Of a stretch of DNA of 39,748 nucleotides, positions 1 through 8,325 are shown in pieces. The notes under the pieces were generated by a model, which was not told where the DNA came from, made no database searches, and saw nothing but the letters and a program-made list of their open reading frames with translations. This DNA comes from a virus. The stretch is from the IMG/VR virus record IMGVR_UViG_3300009009_000007, positions 1 through 39,748 of that record; one strand, written 5' to 3'. The translations under genes and the position numbers were made by a program. How positions within the stretch are numbered: position 1 is the stretch's first letter; each line of letters begins with the position of its first letter.

Positions 1-123
1 CCTTTTTGTTTTACCTGGATATCAGATAATTGAGCTGTAGTATAAGGACTACTTATTTCATAAGGGCTTCCGCCACTTAATACTTGAGCTTCATTAGTAT
101 AAAATCTTATATAGGTATTACCG
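1..123. repeat. Left copy of 123-bp terminal direct repeat
   Basis: Bases 1-123 are identical to 39626-39748. The repeat lies inside a protein-coding gene that reads in frame across the join, so it is best read as assembly overlap of a circular or circularly permuted genome. A genuine terminal repeat of a linear phage would rarely sit inside a tail gene. It gives a unique genome length of 39,625 bp. Confidence 0.95.
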
Positions 124-371
124 AGTTCTAAAATATAAGCTATGTCTTGACTAAATTGGAAGCGTAATAATCTGACTGTTGCAGAACTAGATTTTATTTC
201 TGCTATATATTTAGATCCATTACGTCGTCTTATTGGACCATAAGCAGTTACTGTAGCATTAGTTGCAGTTTGTAATGAATGTTGATATTCTGCTGTATCT
301 GCTCTACCATCTAATACTGTAGAAACTTCTCCTGAAGTAAAGGCTGTTTGATTTATTATTTTTTTTGCCAT
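1..371 (-). CDS. Tail tubular protein B-like (nozzle) protein, N-terminal part
   Basis: This is the 5' part of a tail gene cut by the linearisation point. The ATG at 371 (MAKKIINQTAFTSGEV) begins the N-terminal pattern common to the large podovirus tail-tube/nozzle proteins. Reading on past base 1 into 39625 gives ...DIQVKQKG-NQIFMVHPSVTP without a stop. The joined gene (371 to 1, then 39625 to 37288) is 2709 nt, an exact multiple of three, encoding about 902 residues, close to T7 gp12 (794). It sits just after the tail tubular A-like gene, as in T7. The distal part is annotated at 37288-39748. Confidence 0.85.
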   Translation of the reverse strand, partial: MAKKIINQTAFTSGEVSTVLDGRADTAEYQHSLQTATNATVTAYGPIRRRNGSKYIAEIKSSSATVRLLRFQFSQDIAYILELGNTYIRFYTNEAQVLSGGSPYEISSPYTTAQLSDIQVKQK

Positions 372-385
372 TTATTAAAATCCTC

Positions 386-979
386 TTATGGCCAATAATA
401 ATCATTTATGCTAGTATATCTTACAGACGTTAAATCAGATATTTCTACTTCATCTTTAGAGCCTTGTTGACCATCTATAGCTAAATTAGTTAATATCAAT
501 TCCTCATATTCTTTTCTTAATCCTGCAGATAATTCTTTATTTGCGGTTAAAGGATACGCGAGATATGAAGCTAATAAAGTTTCTATAGCCTCAGTTAAAA
601 GTGGGCCATAATCTTCTGTGCTCGCAGGAACTCCTATATATCTTAAAAAAATTTCTGACTCATCTGTAAGTAATTTATCTCCTTCTATTTTATATTCAAT
701 AAAAGGGTCCCCACACACATCTAATACTTTCAAACATTTAGGATCTGTTGGTAGTTGATACGCATACGCATAATCATATTCCGGGGGAAATGCAGATTGG
801 GCAAGTTCTGCTCTAAATATGGTAGTTGTCCATGACCCTTGAACCATAGCTCTATAAGATAAATTATCTATTAAAGTATTACAAAGATTTGCAGAGGTAG
901 TTCCATCAGTTAAAGAAACTATAATGGCGGCCCCTAATCTAGTTAATGCCATATTACATATTTGAACTTTAGAAGCCAT
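386..979 (-). CDS. Tail tubular protein A-like head-tail adaptor
   Basis: A 197-residue protein with the typical start of T7 gp11-like proteins: VQICNMALTRLGA near residues 5-17, SLTDGT with a conserved CN motif in the next helix, a W at about residue 50, and YAYAYQLPTDPKCLKVL around 70-87. These proteins form the gatekeeper ring between portal and nozzle in podoviruses. The gene is followed 14 bases later by the nozzle gene at 371, the same A-then-B order as T7 genes 11 and 12. Length matches T7 gp11 (196). Family identity is from motif recognition, not from a search. Confidence 0.85.
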   Translation of the reverse strand: MASKVQICNMALTRLGAAIIVSLTDGTTSANLCNTLIDNLSYRAMVQGSWTTTIFRAELAQSAFPPEYDYAYAYQLPTDPKCLKVLDVCGDPFIEYKIEGDKLLTDESEIFLRYIGVPASTEDYGPLLTEAIETLLASYLAYPLTANKELSAGLRKEYEELILTNLAIDGQQGSKDEVEISDLTSVRYTSINDYYWP

Positions 980-1023
980 TATCTATTCCTTCTATACCAT
1001 GTTTATATTTTTTCTCCACATAA

Positions 1024-1728
1024 TTATGCTGTACCACTAAATGGAGTTGCCGGATTAGATCCCGCAGGAACAGTTAATTGCCCAAACACCATCCATTTAT
1101 CAGTAGCAATATCTAATATTTCTATAAAATCACCAATCTGCCCGCCTGTTGTAGTACCATTTAATGTAATTAAATCATCTGTGGCGGCTGGACTATATGC
1201 CCCTTGAGCTGCTGCATCTTTATCTAATATATTGACGCTACCATAATATCCACAATTATCAGTATCTGCTGTTTTAATTATAGTTCCATTAGTATTAACC
1301 TGTCCCATAACAAAACGAAACCTTGCTCCGCTTCCTGTTGCTTCTGGTAAAGTATATGTTGCAGCTGCTGTGCCTGTAATATACATATCCCTACCTTCGT
1401 TGGCAGCAACAGTTATACTAGCAGTAGCAGTTAAAGCTACAAGTCTTGCAGATACATCACAAGTTCTGGTTATTTCAGCTCCAGTAGCATTTATTGCCCC
1501 TGCTCCATAAGTTAAAATTCCTGTAGCAGGCCAGGTATAATCTTCTCCTGCATCTAATACAACAGCTTTTGATGCTGCTCCTGTACCTAATGTAGTTATA
1601 TCTAAATAATTAAGTTCCGCAGCAGTAGCTGTAGTAGCAGGAACTGCATTTAATTGTGCTGCTGTTGCTGTAATTAAAGTACCGTCTATTGATAAACGAT
1701 CAACATTTTGTTCTCTCTTTAATGCCAT
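1024..1728 (-). CDS. Virion surface/decoration-like structural protein
   Basis: A 234-residue, Ala/Thr/Gly-rich protein. The N-terminal half carries the repeat-like phrases ATAAQLNAVPATTATAAELN and ILTYGAGAINATGAE, which are frequent in phage capsid-fibre or decoration proteins. The second half (TYTLPEATGSGARFRF, then GGQIGDFIEILDIATDKW) looks like a trimeric beta-structured head domain. It lies between the capsid genes and the tail tube genes. A structural role is inferred from composition and position; I do not recognise a specific family. Confidence 0.6.
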   Translation of the reverse strand: MALKREQNVDRLSIDGTLITATAAQLNAVPATTATAAELNYLDITTLGTGAASKAVVLDAGEDYTWPATGILTYGAGAINATGAEITRTCDVSARLVALTATASITVAANEGRDMYITGTAAATYTLPEATGSGARFRFVMGQVNTNGTIIKTADTDNCGYYGSVNILDKDAAAQGAYSPAATDDLITLNGTTTGGQIGDFIEILDIATDKWMVFGQLTVPAGSNPATPFSGTA

Positions 1729-1747
1729 TGTAAATCCCCTTTATAGA

Positions 1748-1790
1748 TTAGCCCCGATATCTTTTCCGACAAGAAATATACCAGGGCTAA
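1748..1790 (-). other. Intergenic hairpin between two virion genes
   Basis: TTAGCCC (1748-1754) and GGGCTAA (1784-1790) are perfect 7-base inverted repeats, and the enclosed sequence continues as an imperfect A/T stem. On the transcribed (minus) strand it follows the stop of the gene ending at 1799 and precedes the ribosome-binding site of the next gene. There is no U-run, so a simple terminator is unlikely. An mRNA stability or processing hairpin fits better. Confidence 0.5.
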
Positions 1791-1798
1791 ACAAAGTT

Positions 1799-2341
1799 TT
1801 ATATATATTCTACTGAAACCACTATATCCCCAGCTTGAGCTGTTGCTGCTTGAGTAGTTACTGTTACACCAATATAGAATAATCCACCTGGATCTGCGGA
1901 TAACCCGCCTATTTCCCAAGCCTCTTGGTCTGCTGTTGTTATATTTGCGGCTTCAAATCTTAAAGAAGTCCAAGTAGTAACTGCTGCTTGAAAGGTTGCT
2001 ACCGCAGATGCAAAACAATCGGCATCTACTACTATGCCTGAAGTTTTACCTTCTAAAAGTTGGTTTCCTCCGATTCCTGAATAATATAATCCAATATCTA
2101 CCGCTAATGCTGGAGACCCGCCAGAATCTAAATCATCACATAAAAACAAAACATCTTTAATAACAGCATTAGAAGGGATTGGACAAAATAACATTTTATC
2201 CCCAACCTCATCTAAAGATGTAGTTAGAATTGCATCTTGGTCAACTATCGTTTTTAATACACCAGCTTTACGGTCTAATGCAGTAATAGGATTAGCTTCA
2301 ATATTAGTTACTGCTTCTGATTTAACTGTACTTGCAGTCAT
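1799..2341 (-). CDS. Putative capsid-associated structural protein
   Basis: A 180-residue protein directly downstream of the major capsid gene in the late operon. It is rich in Ala, Val, Asp and Gly, has a single Cys pair around SNAVIKDVLFLCDDLDSGG and DADCFASA, and ends in a beta-rich tail (GDIVVSVEYI). No catalytic motif is visible. Position between major capsid and tail genes, and the beta-rich composition, suggest a decoration or head-completion protein. Function is not established from the sequence. Confidence 0.55.
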   Translation of the reverse strand: MTASTVKSEAVTNIEANPITALDRKAGVLKTIVDQDAILTTSLDEVGDKMLFCPIPSNAVIKDVLFLCDDLDSGGSPALAVDIGLYYSGIGGNQLLEGKTSGIVVDADCFASAVATFQAAVTTWTSLRFEAANITTADQEAWEIGGLSADPGGLFYIGVTVTTQAATAQAGDIVVSVEYI

Positions 2342-2365
2342 TATTTATCTCCTTAATTAAATTCT

Positions 2366-3229
2366 TTATTGATATAAAATATCTACTACTGATTCTTCTT
2401 CCATACGAACTGCACCAAACATCATATAGGAAGCAATTACCATCAAGAAGTTTTTCGTTACATCTTCCCCTGTTTTTACTTCTATATCTTTACTCAAAGC
2501 TACTCTCATTGTATCTTCACTGAAAAGTACGCATCTAAATACTGAACCAGAAGTTTGGTCTGGAATACGTTGTGTTCTTATGATATTTACTCCACGAAAC
2601 ATTGGGAGTTTTCCGTCTGATAAAGCTTTGGTATTTTGAAAATCGAAACTTACGATATCGTCTTCTCCAAATAATGCTTTTATAGCACTTGCCCCAGCAG
2701 CTAAATATAATCTAATACCATCAACATCTACATCATTAGCTTCTAATAAACGTAATCCCTCATTTAATTTAGCAACACTGAATGCTGTAGAACCATGAGC
2801 TATTTGTTGGTTTGAATCAAAAGCTTGTGATCCTGTTCCTGTTTGTCCTGTTGCTGCTGTTCCAAGCATTGCTGTTAAAATTACATCATCTAAATTTCTT
2901 CCGTGTGCTCTTGCTAATTTTTGAGCATAATCACTAGAAGGATCTATAAGCATCTTTAATTTATCCATATCATCTAGATAAGTAGTTGCCTCATATCTAT
3001 CTACAGTAGCCATACGTCTACTATGAGACGGATCTTGAAGGTTGGTTTCTTGTGCACGAGATACAATCTTCGTAGCAGTAAAAGAACCAAGTCTATCAAA
3101 GAAATGTTTTTCGCCTTTTGCAGTTTCTATTTTCATTGCGGGACGAAGTTTTGAACCTTTTTGCTCTAATAAACTAAATAAGTTGTCTGAAAATTGACTA
3201 ATAAATGCTGAACTAATGGTCGCAGTCAT
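2366..3229 (-). CDS. Major capsid protein
   Basis: A 287-residue protein with the pattern of the phage_capsid_2-type major capsid family: an N-terminal helix (ISQFSDNLFSLLEQKGSKLRP), an E-loop-like segment with FFDRLG and SRRMATVDRYEA at about 46-80, a conserved DDMDKLKMLIDPSSDYAQ, and a C-terminal beta-hinge ending MMFGAVRMEEESVV. It is preceded by the scaffold gene and a structured leader, and has a strong AAGGAG ribosome-binding site just upstream of its ATG. It assembles the icosahedral HK97-fold shell. The start gives the expected family length. Confidence 0.9.
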   Translation of the reverse strand: MTATISSAFISQFSDNLFSLLEQKGSKLRPAMKIETAKGEKHFFDRLGSFTATKIVSRAQETNLQDPSHSRRMATVDRYEATTYLDDMDKLKMLIDPSSDYAQKLARAHGRNLDDVILTAMLGTAATGQTGTGSQAFDSNQQIAHGSTAFSVAKLNEGLRLLEANDVDVDGIRLYLAAGASAIKALFGEDDIVSFDFQNTKALSDGKLPMFRGVNIIRTQRIPDQTSGSVFRCVLFSEDTMRVALSKDIEVKTGEDVTKNFLMVIASYMMFGAVRMEEESVVDILYQ

Positions 3230-3236
3230 TTTATTC

Positions 3237-3426
3237 TCCTTAAGAATTAATAATTTATTGTTTTTTTTCGAGCGACTTGTCCAAAACTGGGGTCACTGCT
3301 CTTCCATATAAGTTTATGGATGAAACAGCTTATATAACGGGGGTAGCCAACCTTATCCGAACTTTAGAAATACTAAAGTTATAGTATTTATATAGTATAT
3401 AAGGTAGATAAATACAAATATTTTTA
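3237..3426 (-). promoter_or_regulatory. Promoter and structured leader RNA of the capsid gene
   Basis: A 197-base gap separates the scaffold stop from the capsid ATG. Reading the minus strand, TTGTAT and TATATA separated by 17 bases could be a sigma70 promoter just after the scaffold stop. Three inverted repeats follow: 3360-3380 (AACTTTAG/CTAAAGTT), 3306-3312 with 3329-3335 (ATATAAG/CTTATAT), and 3270-3301 (GAGC...GCTC with inner complementarity). The block is visibly more GC-rich than its surroundings. It ends in an A-run and the AAGGAG site. It contains no plausible ORF. Its role is unknown; it may boost or time capsid translation. Confidence 0.5.
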
Positions 3427-4311
3427 TTAACTATTAGCTATAGAATATAACTCTGACATTTCAGCTACAGCTTTTGCATGTCCAGGATCTAAACTATCAG
3501 AATATGCTCTCATAAAGCCTCTGTCTTTACGCTTTTCTAAAATTTTTTGTTTTGCAAATTCTGGGGTTATACCAAAATCTATGCCGGACATGCCCTCATG
3601 TCCTTTTTCTTTATATGTCTCAGCTAATTCAGAAAGCATGTGTAATAAAGCTGGGTTATTTCCTGAAGATCCCATTACTAATTTTTTTACATCCTCACCA
3701 AATTTATCTCCATATATTTTAGCTACTTGTTTAGCTGCCTTTAATCTATTATCATAGTCTTGTCCCCAAAGTTTTCTTAAGGATTCTTCAGCTTTTGTTT
3801 TTTCTTCGGTTTCTTTTTTATTATTTTCTTCTATGACGGTTAATTGTTTTTCAATTAAAATTTTAGTTTGGTCATTAGACAGTCCTAAATCAAATGCGAC
3901 TTTCTTAAAAGTATCTATATCAGCTTTAAATTTTATTTTGAAATTATCAGGAAGTATTTTATCTATATCATATTTATCTGCTGATTCTGGTCTGCCTAAT
4001 TTAGTATATAAATCTTTATCGTCTCTTAAAATGACTCCATCAATATCTTTTAATTTATTAAAAAAATCCTGTTTGGCTTCTGGTGATGCGTCTTTAGAAG
4101 GAATTCTAAGAGATCCTCCAACCATTTTTTGTAGTTCTAAATAACTTTTAGCTAAAGAAGTAACATCTTTAAAATCTTTAATATTTCCTTGTGTCCTTAT
4201 TTGTTCATCTATTAAAGATAAAAAATCTACATTAGTAGCAGCTTAAATTTCAGATGTTGTATTTTCTGCAATTACTTGTTCCGGGGAAGACATAATTGTT
4301 TCATCTGACAT
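3427..4311 (-). pseudogene. Capsid scaffold protein gene interrupted by in-frame UAA
   Basis: From the ATG at 4311 the frame encodes 22 residues (MSDETIMSSPEQVI...), hits a TAA at 4243-4245, and then continues open in the same frame for 271 more residues (AATNVDFLSLIDEQIR... to ELYSIANS). No ATG, GTG or TTG occurs between the stop and an internal ATG at 4125, so restart would lose about 47 residues. The protein is highly charged and helical (ENNKKETEEKTKAEESLRKL around the middle), as scaffolds are, and sits between connector genes and capsid. It should be essential, so sequencing error, population variant, suppression or internal restart at 4125 must be considered. Confidence 0.7.
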
Positions 4312-4316
4312 AATAT

Positions 4317-4550
4317 TCATTCCTCCATTAATGGTTGTATTACTTCATATTTATTTTTTGCTTCAAATATTAAAGATTGTATCAATTCTTTTTGTCCTAA
4401 TTTATACATTGTGATATTAGTATCAGAATTAAAAGCATTAGGTTCTACATAATATTTTTCTAAAGTATCTATTACAAGTTTGCCTTGAGGTGTTAAATAA
4501 ATCTCATTTAAAGATTTACGAAATTTTTCATAATCAAGTGTTTCTATCAT
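4317..4550 (-). CDS. Bbp19-like small virion-assembly protein
   Basis: A 77-residue protein resembling the Bbp19 family of podovirus proteins: FRKSLNEIYLTPQGKLVIDTLEKYY, then a short acidic loop and a GQKELIQSLI helix. Family members lie between portal and scaffold, as this gene does. Its 3' end supplies the GGAGG ribosome-binding site for the scaffold gene, and its TGA overlaps a possible alternative scaffold ATG at 4320, implying translational coupling. Molecular function of the family is unknown. Confidence 0.65.
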   Translation of the reverse strand: MIETLDYEKFRKSLNEIYLTPQGKLVIDTLEKYYVEPNAFNSDTNITMYKLGQKELIQSLIFEAKNKYEVIQPLMEE

Positions 4551-4561
4551 ATGTTCTATAC

Positions 4562-6202
4562 TTATTGCATTCCTATTCCTTGAACTTTAGAAGCAACATC
4601 TGCACCTTTCATAGCCATATCAGCCATCTGCATCTGTTGTTGTTGTTGAGCGCGCACTTGTCTAATAGCTTGGACTTCTTTATCGTTTTGCACAGCAACC
4701 TCTGGTACTCCTAATACTTTTGCTGTATGTTTTGCTATTCCATCAGCATTTATCATATCCATTATTTCTGGCTTTAATTGCGCTAACATTGCTAATCCTT
4801 GGATCCATTGTTGTATTGTAGAGACATCTTGTATTTGTTGTGCTCTGGCTAATTGATTTACAAATACAATATCTACATTTATTCCTAATTGTTTTAATAT
4901 AGCAGGAACTTCTGGAAGTTTTCCATTTCTTAATAAGATTTTAAAAGCTCTTACTATTAAAGGGCTTAATAATTCATTATTCATTCTGCTTAGAACAGGA
5001 CCTAATACTCTTTGCATTTGTTCCGTTCTTTGAGAAACTTCGTATGCTGTCATTTCTCCCGTTTCAGTTCGTGGAGGTAATAATAATTTATCTAAAAAGA
5101 ATATACTTTTAATTGATGCTTTTAAATCCTCTACACTAAATTGTAAAACATCCATTCTAGACTGAGAAACAAATTCTTTAAGGCCTGTATGATCTTTAAC
5201 TATAGAAATACCACCAGGGCGTAAATCTAATTTTCCTAAAATATCTCTCTGATTGGCAAAAAGTGGGGGCCTTACATGCATTTCAATAGCCTCTAAACCT
5301 CTTTGTTTTAATTTATTCAAGGTTCTAGTATCAGGCAGAGATAAATGCCCCGGCCCCCGTCCATGTATTTCTCCTGGTAATAATGACCATCTTGCTACAA
5401 AAACCGGCATTTCATAATAGCCGCCCTCTTCTACTAAATCATGGTGCGTCATATCTATATATAAAGAAGCTATTGGACGATTCTTCGCAGATGTTACACC
5501 TAATTTATTAATCTTTATATTTTTAGATTCTCTTGGCCCTATGAAATGTAAGAATGGAAATTCCCTATCAGGATCTTCCATTGAAGCTTTTATTATATCT
5601 ATATTTACTTTCTTTCCGAATTTCTCTATTATTTGACGGGCTGTAAGAGAGAACTTGCGATATATTGTGTCTACCATTCCTTCTTTATTTTCTGCCCATA
5701 CTACTTTACCTAAATGTACTGAAGTAAATATGAAATCCCCATTATCATTTTCTTCATGAAATAATACCATATTGGCTAAAGCCACAAAAGATTGATATCC
5801 TTTAGCTATTTCTGTGTTGAAATTAGATTCATTTAATGCATTATGTATTAATAAATTTACTTGTTCTAACCATTTAACAGCTTCTGAATCGTTATTTAAA
5901 TCTTCTTCTTTAAATCTAAGCTTAGACCAAATAGTTGCTGGGTTTGTTAAAGTTCCTTGGAAGGCCGAAGCTAAATCTTGTGCTGCTTGAAGTGCAGTTG
6001 AATCAAAAAGACGTCTTGTTGTACGACTTCCTTTAGAATTTATAGTAGAATCTATAACTCCAGTATGAGCATCTTTAAATGCAGAATATTGATTATTCAA
6101 CATAAATTCAGAAAGTTCTTTCCATAGTTCTTCAACATTACCTCTTTCTAAAGAACTGAATAAACTTTCTCCTCTATATATTATTTTAGATACATCTAAC
6201 AC
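4562..6202 (-). CDS. Portal (head-to-tail connector) protein
   Basis: A 546-residue protein of the podovirus head-tail connector family. The N-terminal half has the characteristic RTTRRLFDSTALQAAQDLASAFQGTLTNP (about residues 58-88), then the wing with DNGDFIFTSV and the conserved GRGPGHLSLPDTRTLNKL (about 280-300). The DNA-channel stem has DKLLLPPRTETGEMTAYEVSQRTEQ around 365-390. The C-terminus is Gln-rich (RAQQQQQMQMADMA), as in the T7 gp8 barrel region. It forms the dodecameric portal through which DNA is packaged and ejected. Length is close to T7 gp8 (536). Confidence 0.92.
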   Translation of the reverse strand: MLDVSKIIYRGESLFSSLERGNVEELWKELSEFMLNNQYSAFKDAHTGVIDSTINSKGSRTTRRLFDSTALQAAQDLASAFQGTLTNPATIWSKLRFKEEDLNNDSEAVKWLEQVNLLIHNALNESNFNTEIAKGYQSFVALANMVLFHEENDNGDFIFTSVHLGKVVWAENKEGMVDTIYRKFSLTARQIIEKFGKKVNIDIIKASMEDPDREFPFLHFIGPRESKNIKINKLGVTSAKNRPIASLYIDMTHHDLVEEGGYYEMPVFVARWSLLPGEIHGRGPGHLSLPDTRTLNKLKQRGLEAIEMHVRPPLFANQRDILGKLDLRPGGISIVKDHTGLKEFVSQSRMDVLQFSVEDLKASIKSIFFLDKLLLPPRTETGEMTAYEVSQRTEQMQRVLGPVLSRMNNELLSPLIVRAFKILLRNGKLPEVPAILKQLGINVDIVFVNQLARAQQIQDVSTIQQWIQGLAMLAQLKPEIMDMINADGIAKHTAKVLGVPEVAVQNDKEVQAIRQVRAQQQQQMQMADMAMKGADVASKVQGIGMQ

Positions 6203-6203
6203 G

Positions 6204-6530
6204 TTATTCTCCTAATAAAGAAGTGGCTTTTGTTGTTGGAGAATTAGATACTAATGATATCAAAGCATTTGCTGCTTCTTGAGTTGCTCTTCTTCTTTTA
6301 TCTGCTCTTAATCTTGCAGCTTCTGTATCTATTACAGGTTCTTGTACAGCAACTTCTGTAGCTTTTGATTCTGTAGGAACTTCTGGTTCTTTTGTTGCTG
6401 TAGATACATATTGAGGTGGAGGTGGTGCGGATGCCATTTCTGGTTCATCTTCAAATATACCTCCAAGAACACTACCTACTAGACCTTTACCTCCGCCTTT
6501 ACCTCCGCCTTTACCTCCGCCTCCGCCCAT
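6204..6530 (-). CDS. Gly/Lys-rich small structural-region protein
   Basis: A 108-residue protein starting with a GGGGGKGGGKGGGKG tract, then a hydrophobic LVGSVLGGIF stretch, a Pro-rich segment (APPPPQYVS), an acidic linker, and a basic helix (RLRADKRRRATQEAANAL). Similar short Gly-rich proteins are common next to podovirus portal genes, but their role is not known. It ends one base before the portal gene and begins one base after the upstream gene, so it belongs to the same transcript. No enzymatic motif is visible. Confidence 0.6.
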   Translation of the reverse strand: MGGGGGKGGGKGGGKGLVGSVLGGIFEDEPEMASAPPPPQYVSTATKEPEVPTESKATEVAVQEPVIDTEAARLRADKRRRATQEAANALISLVSNSPTTKATSLLGE

Positions 6531-6531
6531 A

Positions 6532-6846
6532 TCATCTTCCCCCTTTATATTTTTCTGCTAATGCTTTATAAGCTTCGTCATGTATAACCTCATCATAATG
6601 ATAAGACTTCATGCCTGCCCTTCTTCTATATATATCTTCTAATCTATTTAATATGCAAAATCTAGAACCAAACAACGGTGAATACAATAATGATATTAAT
6701 GGTAATGCTATATACCAAGGTTCGAAATATATTAAAAAAGGAATAGCTATTGTATTTGTCCAAATTAAAAACCTATGAACAAGAGCTACATATACTGCTC
6801 TCCACCAATTTTTATTACTTAATCTAACCTTCCAATTATATGACAC
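6532..6846 (-). CDS. Small membrane protein of the packaging region
   Basis: A 104-residue protein with two hydrophobic segments (VALVHRFLIWTNTIAIPFLIYF and WYIALPLISLLYSPLF, roughly residues 20-42 and 44-60), followed by a basic/aromatic cytosolic tail (DIYRRRAGMKSYHYDEV). It begins with GTG at 6846, inside the end of the preceding small ORF. Two-span proteins at this place may act in lysis or at the membrane, but nothing here proves it. I do not recognise the family. Confidence 0.55.
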   Translation of the reverse strand: MSYNWKVRLSNKNWWRAVYVALVHRFLIWTNTIAIPFLIYFEPWYIALPLISLLYSPLFGSRFCILNRLEDIYRRRAGMKSYHYDEVIHDEAYKALAEKYKGGR

Positions 6847-6964
6847 GTAATATTATCCCTATTAAACTTGCTATAACTAAGCGTATAGTAGACTTATCTC
6901 TTGTAATATATGCAAATTGAATATTAAGAGATATCATAGCTATGTATATAATTGTTAAAATCAT
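6836..6964 (-). CDS. 42-residue single-span membrane peptide
   Basis: The ATG (6964-6962) overlaps the TGA of large terminase (6963-6961) in an ATGA junction typical of translational coupling. The frame runs 42 codons (MILTIIYIAMISLNIQFAY...) and ends within the next gene, overlapping it by 11 bases. The N-terminal half is a hydrophobic segment; the middle is TRDKSTIRLV. Coupled overlaps at both ends support it being real. No function can be assigned. Confidence 0.5.
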   Translation of the reverse strand: MILTIIYIAMISLNIQFAYITRDKSTIRLVIASLIGIILRVI

Positions 6965-8325
6965 GCTAATGGGTCAAACTCCCAATCAACTTTTATATTG
7001 TTTAGTCTATAAAAATAATCATTCTCTATATCTTCTGACATAGCTTCTGTGCGTAAAGCGTCTGCACAATGAGAATTTTGATCGTGCACAGGCTCTTGAA
7101 TAAACACCATTCGCTTTTTGTCAAATCTTTTATGATATAAGTCTAGGTGCTTTAAGGCATCTCTGCAATTTTCCTTATCAAAATGATATCGAGAAAATCT
7201 TTTTTTAGTTGTATCTATCCCATGCTGTAAAGGAGATTTGTTCAGAGTAATGACCTCATCTGATAATCCATAATCTCTTAATGTCGATTCAAGAATTCTT
7301 GCAGTAGAGTTTCCTGTTTGTATAGATTTATTATCTGCATCATGTGGAACATAATGTGTTTTATACTCATATCCTTTATTTTTAAGTTCCTTAACAAATT
7401 CTGTTACGTCCCCTTTTTCCATTTCCCAGTAATCAATAAAAAATATGGCATTACCTGATTTTTGTCTAAACCAAATAGCGCAGCCGTCACGGCCTAGGTC
7501 CCAAAAAGTATCTACTGGTTTAGAGTCATCATATGGAAAATTTCCAACCCGGCCTGAATTTCTAGCTTTTTCAATATGATCTAAATAAATAGATCCTTTC
7601 ATTCCAGAATTAAAAGAACATCCATATTCTCTTTCTACATCTTCATCAGATAAACCTTCTTCTTCTTGTATTTGTTTCATCTGATCTATATTTATTAGTC
7701 CAGAATAACCTTCTTCTGTAGGCCAATATGTTTGTAGTAGTGATACAAACCAATTATGAGACGTGTATACGTTATCCCACATATCAGAAAAATGATTTCT
7801 TCCGTTAGGGGTACTATTAAATATCGCCCAACCATTAGATTCTCTAATAGCGGGCATCATTATTTTATAAGATTCAGGATCTGAAAAGGCGAATTCTGAA
7901 AATACTACACCTTTACAGGCTACTCCTCTAATAGAATCAGGATCTTTATCATATCCTAATACCCTAATAGTAGACCCTGTCATTGTTTCTATAAGCATCT
8001 CTTGATTACTAAGCCTAGAAATAAATTCTTTTGGCATATGATTAATTAATTTAAATCCATCTTTATCTATATTTTCCCATAGGGCTTGACGACTCATGGT
8101 TTTTGTAGGAAAAATATAAAAATAATTACCTGGATTTTGGGCTGCTTCTTTTAATAAATAACACCAACAACATTTATCTTTCCCTGCGCGTCTATGCCAG
8201 CGTAATATTGCTCTACGTTTACGAGTTTCAGGCTTTCCTTGTTGACCATCTAATGCTTTAAACAACTCCAATTGATAACTGCGAGGAGTGAAATTATAGG
8301 GTATTTGAATATTCGTTTTAGCCAT
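6961..8325 (-). CDS. terL: Terminase large subunit
   Basis: A 454-residue DNA-packaging motor with ATPase then nuclease domains. The Walker A-type RRAGKD is at 45-50. A Walker B-like GVVFSEFAFSD lies near 138-148, followed by the coupling motif NSTPNG (about 170). The RNase H-like nuclease domain shows DTFWDLGRDG (near 268), YVPHDADNKS (near 326) and HCADALR near the C-terminus, supplying the metal-binding acids. It would package DNA through the portal encoded downstream. It overlaps the zinc-ribbon gene upstream by 8 bases. The small subunit is 3 kb upstream, separated by cargo genes. Confidence 0.95.
   Translation of the reverse strand: MAKTNIQIPYNFTPRSYQLELFKALDGQQGKPETRKRRAILRWHRRAGKDKCCWCYLLKEAAQNPGNYFYIFPTKTMSRQALWENIDKDGFKLINHMPKEFISRLSNQEMLIETMTGSTIRVLGYDKDPDSIRGVACKGVVFSEFAFSDPESYKIMMPAIRESNGWAIFNSTPNGRNHFSDMWDNVYTSHNWFVSLLQTYWPTEEGYSGLINIDQMKQIQEEEGLSDEDVEREYGCSFNSGMKGSIYLDHIEKARNSGRVGNFPYDDSKPVDTFWDLGRDGCAIWFRQKSGNAIFFIDYWEMEKGDVTEFVKELKNKGYEYKTHYVPHDADNKSIQTGNSTARILESTLRDYGLSDEVITLNKSPLQHGIDTTKKRFSRYHFDKENCRDALKHLDLYHKRFDKKRMVFIQEPVHDQNSHCADALRTEAMSEDIENDYFYRLNNIKVDWEFDPLA

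Noticed and set aside
1-123. True terminal redundancy of a linear virion genome
   Set aside because: The repeat lies inside a gene that is only complete when the ends are joined; assembly overlap is the simpler explanation, although physical virion ends were not determined.
1719-1919. Minus-strand ORF of 66 codons
   Set aside because: Overlaps the end of the real 180-residue gene in another frame, crosses the hairpin, and has a low-complexity Ser/Asn product.
3270-3301. Rho-independent terminator before the capsid gene
   Set aside because: On the transcribed minus strand the hairpin is followed by an A-run, not a U-run, and termination there would silence the capsid gene.
3237-3426. Second tRNA or hammerhead ribozyme in the capsid leader
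   Set aside because: No TTCGAAT-type T loop with a cloverleaf, and the CTGATGA...GAAA hammerhead core is absent.
4243-4245. Recoding of UAA as an amino acid in this phage
   Set aside because: TAA is the normal stop of most other genes here, and no suppressor tRNA with a UUA anticodon is present; the 10-nt loop tRNA does not contain TTA.
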